Source: Conidiobolus coronatus NRRL 28638
Taxonomy: Eukaryota > Entomophthoromycota > Entomophthoromycetes > Entomophthorales > Conidiobolaceae
NCBI GenBank assembly: GCA_001566745.1
Contig: KQ964499.1
Span: 1 to 64,000 of the forward strand
Reading direction: 5' to 3'
Length of the DNA: 64,000 bases
Positions 46,701-56,196 of the stretch are shown here, in pieces. The position numbers and the translations under genes were made by a program. Numbering within the stretch: the stretch's first letter is position 1; every line of letters starts with the position of its first letter. The notes under the pieces are model-generated. The model did no database searches. It saw only the letters and a program-made list of their open reading frames with translations, and was not told where the DNA came from.

Positions 46701-47419
46701 ACTTGATGGATAAAGAATATCCTTATCAAGCTGTCAAAGCATCACAATTCTCTTGGACTCGTCTACAGGGAGCCGATCCATTCTTAGGTGTTGAAATGGC
46801 ATCTACTGGAGAAGTTGCATGCTTTGGAAAAGATAAGCACGAAGCCTATTTAGCTGCTATTCAATCCACTACTGGTTTTAAACTTCCAAAGCAGGCTGTT
46901 TTAATTAGCTCAGGCGATGACCATGCCCCTCTCAAAGTTGTCACTCGAGTAGCCAATTTAATTAAAGAAGTTGCTAACCTTGAAGTTGTTGTATGGAACC
47001 AATATATTTATGACGCTATCAAGGCTAAATTACCAGAATTGGAAATTAAATTGATTTCATTCCCTTCCCTTGCTGATGTGCAAAATCCTTTGCATCTAAA
47101 CAATCAGATTCGTGATGTATTAAAAGAAAACGGCGTTGATATGGTAATGGACTTTTCTCGTGATAAGCCAATTGGCGCACCATCAATTCAACAGCTTGTA
47201 GAACAAAAGAAGAAATCTAATGGAGTTGGAGAAGATAATAGCTATCTTGGTTATTTAATTCGTCGTTCTGCTGTTGATATTGGAATTCCTTTGATCAATC
47301 AATCTAACCTATCAACTTTATTTGCTGAAGCAATTTCAAAGTATCCTATTGATTCAGATGGAAAACCAAATGTTGAAGTTAATGGATGGAATCATTACTT
47401 GGAACAATTAAAAGAATAG
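43766..47419 (+). CDS. CPA2: Carbamoyl-phosphate synthase, arginine-specific, large subunit, 1217 aa
   Basis: Makes carbamoyl phosphate from bicarbonate, ATP and ammonia delivered by a separate glutaminase subunit (EC 6.3.5.5), feeding arginine synthesis. A synthase half starts at about residue 94 ([20 protein letters not shown]) with ATP-grasp motifs such as [13 protein letters not shown] and [20 protein letters not shown]. A duplicate half starts at about 656 ([20 protein letters not shown]), and a C-terminal MGS-like regulatory domain lies at about 1040-1217. There is no fused glutaminase or aspartate carbamoyltransferase, so this is not the pyrimidine Ura2/CAD form. The first 80-95 residues ([20 protein letters not shown]...) are Ser/Arg/Lys-rich and nearly acid-free, suggesting mitochondrial import as in Neurospora arg-3, unlike cytosolic yeast Cpa2 (1118 aa). 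Intronless. Confidence 0.95.
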   Translation: [1217 protein letters not shown]

Positions 47420-47981
47420 TATGATAAAAAGCATTATAAATTGTCAATGCTACTACTAATAAAACCAGTTAACTATATATATTTAAGACAAGTATGGCTA
47501 TAAAAGTAATTTAAAGCAAAATTTTTATTACTAATCAATTAATTCTATTGTACTGTTTGCTATAAATATTTAACAACTTGTCTATTAAATATTATTTTAT
47601 TACTTAATAGTTAAACTTTGCTTTAAAGATTAAATTGTAATTTAGTTGATTTTAATGAATTCAAATTTGATATAAGCTTTGATTATAGACCACAAATTAC
47701 TATAATATTTAGTTTGTAATTTTATAATAACCATAAGAAATCTAGATTTATTAGCTGAATGAATATAAAACCTATATTTTTAAGTTTAAATAGTTTCTTT
47801 AATATAATTCGATAGTTTAAAATATTGCTGTTACTCTGTATTCAATAAATGTAAGCGTGTTACATAATTCAGTTGATCTTAATTTGATTTAAATAGCTCA
47901 CATATCCAGATAATTATGAATAAACTTCATTAAAGCATATAAATATAGACATTTGCTTCAATTAGCTCAATCTCTTGAATT
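47420..47981. other. AT-rich intergenic between CPA2 and HEI10
   Basis: No gene or repeat recognised. Confidence 0.5.
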
Positions 47982-49060
47982 ATGGATCAATATTTGAAAT
48001 GCAACAATCTTAAGTGTAGGCAGCCATTGACCTATACATCAAAGGCATGTGTCACTAGCTGCTCGCGTATATAATTTATTTCTTCTATTGGTGTCTATTT
48101 TAACGCAATTTTAGATATTTTTTGCTTGAAATGTGCGCAAAATGCATTTTCTAGATCTTCTACATGTCCTGCATGTGAAACGCAGTTAGTAGAAAAGTTA
48201 AAATAATTTATTAAAATTTGATAGTTTTTAACAATATAATAGGGAAGATGTAGTAATGGTCAATCTAAATCCATCAGAGTCTTTTAAATCTGTAAGTTGG
48301 TAAACTTTTATAGCTTGTTAGAAAGCTAATTATTTATAAAATATAGTCAATATTGGCTGGATTTAATCCTGAAACAATTGTCGAGGTTTGCTCAAAAGGA
48401 CTGGCATTTTGGAACTATCAACAGTCTCAAGAGGTTTATTATCAAGAATTGCTTTGTCAAAATCTGAAAGATAAACGCGATGTATTAAGCCAAAAAATCA
48501 AACAAGTCATACATTCTGCGAATGATGAGATAACATGTATATTTTAAAAAAGTGCATCTCTTTCAATATTAACTTAAATTACTTAGTGCTTAAAGCTAAA
48601 ATTAATGGTAATATATTTTGCTCTATAAATATTGAGAGAATACTTTTATTAAAGTATATTGAAAAATATCATAAAAAACTTTTATATATGAATTATAGTT
48701 TATTTTTCTTAAATATGCAAGTTTTCAATGCTTCATACTAATATTGAATAGAGTTAGTAGGTCAAAGGGATGCGGATAAGCAAAAAATAAACCAGCTTTC
48801 TTTGCAATTTGTAGATAAAAACAAGCAGTTTTTGAAACTACAGGTAATAAATATTAACTATGCTAATATAGTGATTTGAATCATTTTAGGCTCATTGCGA
48901 AAAGTTAAAACGAAATAATATGATATTAAGCAGTAGAAATAGTATGGATAGGGAACAGCCTGAGTTAGAAATCCAAAATCCGTTTAGATCGCAGACAAAC
49001 GGTAGCAATGGGTTTAGCTCTATTATGAATAATTTTGGTCTTAAAAACAGATACATTTAA
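47982..49060 (+). CDS. HEI10: HEI10 / CCNB1IP1-like RING E3 ligase, 220 aa, 6 exons
   Basis: Meiotic ubiquitin/SUMO-type E3 that marks crossover sites. Exons are 47982-48066, 48115-48196, 48243-48291, 48347-48536, 48758-48843 and 48890-49060, 221 codons with stop. The N-terminal RING begins MDQYLKCNNLKCRQPL, with VTSCSHIFCLKCAQNAFSRS and CPACETQL. It is followed by the family signature NPSESFKSSILAGFNPETIV and KGLAFWNYQQSQEVYYQELL. A coiled coil comes next (KDKRDVLSQKIKQV, QKINQLSLQFVDKNKQFLKL). A short low-complexity tail ends NFGLKNRYI. Human CCNB1IP1 is 277 aa; the missing part is in the C-terminal tail. The fourth-to-fifth exon intron is 221 nt, far longer than others here. The exon-2 donor is GTTAAA, an unusual +3 base. 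Confidence 0.9.
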
Positions 49061-50158
49061 ATATTGCAGAATATGTAACTAGTCAAAATATGTAATGTAA
49101 CTAATACTGAAATTATAATTGTACTGATGCGAACTGCTAAGTTGCTATTTGTATAATAAAAGCTGATTTTTGTAAAAATTTTAATAATTAATTTTATGAG
49201 TATTCCTTAGTTCATCTAAAAGCATCTTTTAAAATATTTATCATGATATAAAAATATATATCTATTCAACAAATTTAAGATTTGCGGATTATTTACAGCT
49301 AGCCTTAAATATACAAGACCAAGAAATCAGATGTAGGATCATTAAGTCAAATAGTATTTTTGAAAAAAGATGGACTATATAAAGGCCCAATATACTGATA
49401 TATCAGAATATTAACATTTTTTATCAAAGTACTTCATAATCACATTTAATAGCTAATGTCTTAAGAGTGCTTAAGCATGGAGTTGCTAAAATTTGGAAGT
49501 TGGTTAATGGTCTATTGCGGTATTTAAATGATAATTCAATTATACATATTGCTTCATAGAATATATCAATTAGCATAGATGTATTCTATATAGAAAATGA
49601 TACGCATGCAGGTCAACCACAGCGTTGAATTATATATTTAGATAAAAGGATTAGTTTTCAGCTAGTTTCGTCATTCTAACAACTGTTTCAAACTGAATAT
49701 TGGGTATACAGCAATCGAGTCCCTTAATCTTATCTTACCTCAATTAATAATCGCTATTATTAGACTTAGGCGATACCTGGAGAAAGGAAAAATATTTTAG
49801 CTAAGATCTTTGGATATAAATAAGAGCGATTCCAAAAAATAGCTTGAGGGACTTGATTGGATTATTAAAGGAGATGAAACTTGGTTGAAAGCTGATTTAA
49901 TGAAATTTAACCAAATGAATTTGGGATGGTGAGGGTGGTTTTTAATAAATTACTAAATTTTACTCAATAAAGTCTAGCTCAGCCGATACATATGAATAAA
50001 CCCTCAATTCAACTAATTAACAAGCATTTATTCAATGATTAATGTCAATGCTAATAAATTATATAAATAGTTGCTGTTTGGTAAAAGTCTTTATTATTAG
50101 TTAATTGTAATTTTAATCGTTGGCTAGTAACTTATTCATAATTCATATCCATTGAGTT
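49061..50158. other. AT-rich intergenic
   Basis: Read on both strands. Slightly less AT-rich from about 49600 to 49950, but no open frame, RNA gene or repeat family could be recognised. Confidence 0.45.
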
Positions 50159-51076
50159 ATGGAATTTTTAATCTTTTTCCTAGTTTATACAGCTAGAGTT
50201 TATTGTATTAACGATGGTAAAGGCTGGGACAATGCACCAAACATAGGTAAGATAATATTGAGCTTTTTTACAGAACTTTTATTAAATGTAAAAACTTAGG
50301 AAGACAAAGATACGAGGAATTGGAAGATACTTATGAAAATATTACTGGGTCCATTATAGCTTTCATTGGCTTGTTTTTAATCATTCCAATGAAAAGATGG
50401 TTAAAAATTAGAATGATTATAATGAGTACATTTGGAATAGGTAACTATATTATTAAGTTGTTTGCATTTTATTCACGCATCTTTAGCTTTCTTCGCCATA
50501 TTGATCATTAGTCAAATGATTGATTTTTCCGAGAGTCAATGGTTTTACTGGAAACTAGTTCTAATACCTATCAGTATTTTAGTCTCGATTATTTGTTCAT
50601 ACTTTGCAAGTAAAAAACCAATTGTGATTCTAGGCATGATGTCTCTTCTTTCCGGGCTACTATTGGGCATGACGCTTATTCGAATGGGCATTATCTCATA
50701 TCCATTGGGAAGAACAGTATTCACACTATGTGTTGGTTTATGTGGTATGATGATAGGATTGAGTTTTAAAGACTGGGCAATTCTAGTTTGTATAAATTGG
50801 AATGGAATAGAACTTATAATACATGGTATCGACTTGGCAATTGAATTTGGATATGTCCAGTTCAATCAAGTGGGCTGGCATCGTATCTACGAATCTCCGC
50901 CACCATTGATCAGCGGGCTCATATTTTTAAGCATTGTAGGCACCATTTTTATGATATATATTCGATGGAAGCTTGTGGGAAAGCAAACTGTAGATGATAT
51001 TACGAGAGTTAGATCCATTTTAGAGGAATTCGATACAAATTCAGCGTTTAGCGTTGAAGTAAAAATTGGACCCTGA
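50159..51076 (+). CDS. TMEM198/DUF4203-like multipass membrane protein, 272 aa, 3 exons
   Basis: Exons are 50159-50246, 50300-50440 and 50487-51076, 273 codons with stop. A signal peptide, MEFLIFFLVYTARVYC, is followed by a short lumenal stretch (NDGKGWDNAPN). Then come about seven hydrophobic segments, among them ITGSIIAFIGLFLIIPMKRW, FYWKLVLIPISILVSIICSY, VILGMMSLLSGLLLGMTLIR and GLIFLSIVGTIFMIYIRWKL. The order and spacing, with short basic loops between paired helices and a C-terminal cytosolic tail, resembles the TMEM198/TM7SF3 (DUF4203) group seen in many fungi. Biochemical function is unknown. The family assignment rests on topology and is less certain than the gene model. It is convergent with the MOSC gene, 61 bp between stops. 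Confidence 0.7.
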
Positions 51077-51137
51077 ATAATATTAATTAATTTTGTAAAT
51101 ATTTTTAAAATAAATTATTGGTATTAATAGATTTTAT

Positions 51138-52234
51138 TTAAACTTGAGTTGGATCTTGCTCTTTAAGCACAGTAACTAAATCACCTACTTTCAAAGTACC
51201 TTCGTTGGTGTGAATAAAATGAGCACCCATGAATGATCTGAATCTAGAAATATTGGGATATACTCTTCTGTGCTTCATCATGGTCTTAGAAGGCTCAGTA
51301 GGGTGAGCAATACCGTTCTCAGGATTTACATTGGGGAACATGCATCTTGAACAAGGCTCAGCACCTTCAAACTTGAGATTTCCTACTTTGACTTCAGCCC
51401 AGCGATCTTCTTCATGTGGATCAGATCCACTCAAGACTAGATTAGGTCTAAAGTTGTTTTCATTTACAGTATTTTTCAATTCATCTGATGGGAGCTCTTT
51501 TTGAATATTTTGAATGGAGCTATGGGAAACAAAATTGAAAGGATACTTGTCTGCAAAGTTGAACTATTAAATTTGTTAATAATTATAAATTAAGTATATT
51601 TGATATTAGCTTACATTAGGCACAAACTCTAAATGCCCTAATTCAACATTCAATGGCTCACGAATATTTTCACCTTTCATATAAATTTTAGCCTCAGTCT
51701 CTAAAACTTTAGAAATCCAATTTGCTGCTTCATCTCCCATATAGTAAGCGTGAACATCAGTTTCCCAAATTTTAACTAGAGATCCCTCAGCTGATTGCTT
51801 AATTTTGCTAGTTGCTGATTAGTAACAGTGAAAAATTTAAAAGCAAAAAAATTACTTTATATCAGTAGCCAGCTTCAAAGGCTCGAAACCCTCATAAGAT
51901 AACTCAACAAATGTTTCTTCATTTTCCTGAATAATTTTGGTTACTACAGTGACAGTCTAATGTTATAAAAGTCAGTAGTTGCGTAAATAGCAATGTCAAA
52001 TAGTATACCTTAGGAAAAGTTCTCCCAGTGATCATTTTGTTATCTTTGTCAATGATCACAAATCTTCTATCTAATTCAAGACCACCTATTAATGTAATTA
52101 GCAAAATTAGCACAGACATTAAAAATAACAGCTATTAAAATACTTTTAGTGACTTGACACTGTTCTACTTCAATCCCCTTGCAAGATTTGACAGGGTAGA
52201 TAATGATTTTTTCAAGCTTGATAATTTTAGTCAT
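51138..52234 (-). CDS. MOSC-domain protein, mARC-like molybdenum enzyme, 295 aa, 5 exons
   Basis: Exons in reading order are 52234-52144, 52085-52009, 51956-51856, 51807-51615 and 51563-51138, 296 codons with stop. The N-terminal MOSC beta-barrel starts IIIYPVKSCKGIEVEQCQVT and continues GLELDRRFVIIDKDNKMITG. The C-terminal MOSC domain has FRPNLVLSG and EDRWAEVKVGNLKFEGAEPCSRCMFPNVNPE, whose Cys in EPCSRC is the usual molybdenum ligand of mitochondrial amidoxime-reducing component (mARC) proteins. These reduce N-hydroxylated compounds with a cytochrome b5 partner. No clear presequence precedes residue 10 (MTKIIKLEKIIIYP), so the location is open. mARC is about 335 aa in mammals, the difference being the N-terminal anchor. 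An intact Moco pathway is implied. Confidence 0.85.
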
Positions 52235-54430
52235 TTTTAAGTTGAAATGGTTGAAATGGTTGAAAAAGCTTTGAGCTGTTTATATTTGTATCCGAAGACT
52301 GGGTAAATTATTAAAATAGATAATAGGCCAGGGTAAATACTATAGAAAATTTAGCTTTTATCCACAAAGAAAACTAAGTAAATTAATGAATGACGATGAT
52401 TTGATTAGTAATCAGATTGACTGCTTTGTGCTAAATATTTTGACAATCTAGTGAAACCAAAATTTAAATTCAATCAGCCCTGATCCAAAAATTTCCATTT
52501 TATCTAAATAATGGATTTAAAGTTTTTATTAAATCTTTCCACTTTCAATCAATTTTAAACTAATTAAAAGCTTATGTTTGTTTGGGTATTTAAATTCTGT
52601 AAAAATAGCTGCAATATAGTTTAATATCTTTATTATCAAGGTGCACTTTTTAAATAATGTTATCGACACTTATTAACGCTATGGTATAGCCAAATCAAAT
52701 AAAGAGAAAGATTTTTAGTAGATATTTATGACTAGCTAATAGTGATAGTTAAATTTATTATGCTTTAAAAGCTAATAAAACTAATAATAACACATTGTAT
52801 AAAAGTTGTGGAAGTGATGGCCTAAAGAGAAAATCCGCTATTTCTAATATGGAATAATACAGGTTAAATGCATACTATTCTGATAATATTATATTAATTA
52901 TTATCAAATATACTTTATTAGTTGGTTTTAAACCATATTATTATTAAAGTGATTATATATTTATACTTAATTAAATTCAACTTAGCTATTAAATTTTTAT
53001 ATAATCTTACTATTATAATAAACATCTACTATTCTTAGTAGTTAATATAAGCTAAAAATGCTTCCAAATATTATAAATTATATTAAAATAAACTAAATAT
53101 AGTTTATTACGTTATATAAAAGAAACTTTATTTCAATTTAAAAGCTATTAGACATTCTGGTCAAAATAAGATAANNNNNNNNNNNNNNNNNNNNNNNNNN
53201 NNNNNNNNNNNNNNNNNNNNNNNNNNNNNNNNNNNNNNNNNNNNNNNNNNNNNNNNNNNNNNNNNNNNNNNNNNNNNNNNNNNNNNNNNNNNNNNNNNNN
53301 NNNNNNNNNNNNNNNNNNNTATATTTTTGCATTCTATTATATTAATAACAAATATAGAAACGTTTTAATAGAAAAAAGATGTTTTCATCAAGATTTTAGC
53401 CAATGACAAAAACTATTTGTCATTATTAAGTAATTTGTTTTATAAAATGCATACATGTAGTTTACATAGCAACAAAAAAATTCAGAATAGCTACATTTTT
53501 CTCTTATTGAAAAGTTGGTGCAATGTGTTTAAAATAATATCACCAAGCTTTCGACTTAAATGACATTTATTAGCTTAGTGAACACTAATTTTTCTACTAA
53601 TTAATTAAGTCTTCTAGTCAAATTCATTTCAATAACTCGGTTATTAAATTTATTAGCTGAAACAGTTGCAAACTTGAATTAAAAATCATTTTTATTCTAA
53701 CAAAAAGTCATAAAAACAGATAATAATCAAATCTAAAAAATTTAATATTTAATAAATTATTATTGGATAGTTAGAGTTTTAAACTGAATGATTTATATGT
53801 AAAGTTGAATAATTCTGGGCCAGTTAAGTTGACTAATATAGAAATTAGATGGTTGATCCAATTAATAAGCTATGCTACTGGTATTGAACATCTTGAAGTA
53901 TGTAGAAAATATAATATAAAACATACAATTTAGATAAAAGTATTGATAGTCATATTCTACAAATTCGGTATGCTCAGCTAAATCAACCACAACAACAAAT
54001 AGAATGAAAATCAGTTCAAATTAATGGTTAATTTAAACTACTCAAATTTGGTGCAAACTAATTTTAAAAATGCTAAATGTTTATATTGTCATATACAATA
54101 TAGAATAAAAGAATTTAATGAGCATAGTTAGCGTATAGCATTGTTAAGGTTCCAATGTATTTCAAAAAAGATCTTAACGATACCAGAATGACTATTATCT
54201 TAGTAATATAGAGATAACGATAGCAACAAAAATAACTGATAAGAGTGAATTATGTAAGTTTAAGAATGAAACTGTTGATTGGCAAATAATTGGAGAATCA
54301 AGTCGCAAAGTGATATTTGGTGTTAAATTGTAAGAAATAAGATTCATTTATAGCTATTCTTTCTGATATTTTTAATAAAAGAACTTTAATTATTTATCAG
54401 TCGGTTAGTCTTTAGTTATTAGCTTGCGCA
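52235..54430. other. Gene-free AT-rich stretch with assembly gap
   Basis: 2.2 kb between the divergent MOSC and arrestin-like genes, interrupted by N at 53175-53319. No coding region recognised. The part from 53800 to 54340 is slightly less AT-rich but has frequent stops in all frames. Confidence 0.45.
53175..53319. other. Assembly gap, 145 N
   Basis: Run of unknown bases in AT-rich intergenic DNA. The true length is unknown. Confidence 0.99.
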
Positions 54431-55561
54431 ATGAATGTGAACAGCAATGGGAATAACCCTATGGTCTTCGAGTCTTATAAAGACGACAATCCACACAGGG
54501 GTTTCAGCTCCATCACCGAAAAAATATTTAAACTTAAATCCATAAATCTGCAGCGCACACCTCTTTTTCAAAGCTACATTAGAGTACCAAAGTTCCTGTT
54601 ATGTATAGGCACAACCGACATATGCAATACTATCATCCAAGGAATACTTGAGTTCAAGCTCACCGAGCCTCTACTCATAAGTAGAATATTCTTCGAGTTT
54701 AACGGATACATGAAGGTAAAAGGCAAGCCAACACTCTCCATGGTGTGGAGAGGTAGAAGCACTGGGCCTAACGGGAGAATAAGAAGGGGAGCACCCGAGA
54801 ATATAGTTCATAACGACCAAGAGCATGCGATGGTTGACCAAGTAGAAGCATTTGAAACCGGAGTACATACAATTCCATTTGAGTTTATTATATGGGGAGA
54901 GATCCCTCCAACTTACCACTCTAGGATTGCGTCCATTTTTTACTCCATATCGGTAGAGATTCACTCCGACCAGTTACCAAATAACATTCACAAAATAGTC
55001 AAGCCTATGAAACTTATCCGCTCAGTTCTCCAACTTCATCAGCTTAATGAACCCATTAAAGTCCAATTCCATACCTACCAGAGAGAAAATGTCATGTACA
55101 AGTTCAAGTTACCCGAGATGATATTCTCTAAAGAGAACCATTTTACAGCGACTCTGGACTTATGGAAAATGAAAAACAGTGCATTTTTCCCAACGCATGC
55201 TAGCTTCTCCTTGAAACAAGAAGTTAAAATACTCCAGGATGGAGAAGTCGTGCTAACCAAAACTAATAGCCAGATCCTCCAGACACATAGGATTGTAATA
55301 TGCCCAGATGACCCGACTAAGGCGACGCTGGGAGTCGCATTGTTTATACCGAAGGGCCTAGACTGGGTGGATTCATCGAATTGTAAAGAAATCAACTCTG
55401 TTCACCATGTAATTATCAAATTCCACTTCCATACTTTTAACCAATATCTCTTTGCCTATGAAGTGCCCTTCCAATTCCAAAATCTGCCTAAAACTAAACT
55501 TAGCATTGAATTTAATCAACCACCATCATATGTTTTCCCTCCAAAGTATGGGGACGAGTAA
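54431..55561 (+). CDS. Arrestin-like protein, 376 aa, intronless
   Basis: Predicted arrestin-fold protein. In fungi such proteins (ART/PalF/CreD type) recruit Nedd4-family ubiquitin ligases to membrane transporters and receptors. The N-terminal lobe has IIQGILEFKLTEPLLISRIF and FEFNGYMKVKGK, the beta-strand pattern of Arrestin_N. It continues with HTIPFEFIIWGEIPPTYHSR and IASIFYSISVEIHS, the usual PPS-x6-G-x-I-x-Y-x-L segment with substitutions. The C-terminal lobe is less clear. A C-terminal PPSYVFPPKYGDE contains a PPxY-type motif (PPSY) and a second near-match (PPKY), both candidate WW-domain ligands. Base composition and C-ending codons differ from neighbouring genes. The start is the first ATG of the open frame, MNVNSNGNNPMVFESY. 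Confidence 0.75.
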   Translation: MNVNSNGNNPMVFESYKDDNPHRGFSSITEKIFKLKSINLQRTPLFQSYIRVPKFLLCIGTTDICNTIIQGILEFKLTEPLLISRIFFEFNGYMKVKGKPTLSMVWRGRSTGPNGRIRRGAPENIVHNDQEHAMVDQVEAFETGVHTIPFEFIIWGEIPPTYHSRIASIFYSISVEIHSDQLPNNIHKIVKPMKLIRSVLQLHQLNEPIKVQFHTYQRENVMYKFKLPEMIFSKENHFTATLDLWKMKNSAFFPTHASFSLKQEVKILQDGEVVLTKTNSQILQTHRIVICPDDPTKATLGVALFIPKGLDWVDSSNCKEINSVHHVIIKFHFHTFNQYLFAYEVPFQFQNLPKTKLSIEFNQPPSYVFPPKYGDE

Positions 55562-56196
55562 TAATAAAAAACATCTTTTTATACATATATAATACTTGTA
55601 CAATTTTGCTAATATTTATGTTTACATTTCAATATAGCTAACTATTTACTCTTATAATACTATCTAACTGATTAAAGAATGTCTCATAATATAGAATATT
55701 AATAAATATTAAGCACTCGACGAATATAGTATAAGCTATTACAATACTTAATTAACTATAATAGTTACAAACCAGAAGGTTCTGATTGCAATTAGAACCA
55801 ATAAAACTACTAATGCAATAAAGTAGAAAACATTATTGCTTATATTTTGATCAGCTTAAGTCTATAGCTAATAATAATATTCTATTAACTGTTTGCTATG
55901 ATAAGTTAGATTAGATTTATCGTTGAGATATGAATAAGTATATATCAAAATTGCTTAACATCGCTTACTTGGCGCATACTATGTTTATGAAACTCATGTA
56001 AGCTTTTATCAACTTATAAATTAGATAATAAATAGGCTTGAATTCCTACTATCCCATAATTATTAAAAAGTTCATGCGAGTATTTAAGCTTGTAATAATT
56101 GCAAAATATTTTTTTATTGTAGAATTAATAAGCTATTAATTAATAATAAGTAATAATATTAATAGATATTTTTTGATTTTATATATAATTATTTAA
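55562..56196. other. AT-rich intergenic
   Basis: No gene or repeat recognised. The last part must include the PRMT3 promoter. Confidence 0.5.

Noticed and set aside
48535-48741. 68-codon frame inside the long HEI10 intron
   Set aside because: Lys/Ile/Asn/Tyr-rich random-like translation. The HEI10 alignment resumes cleanly after it, so it is intronic.
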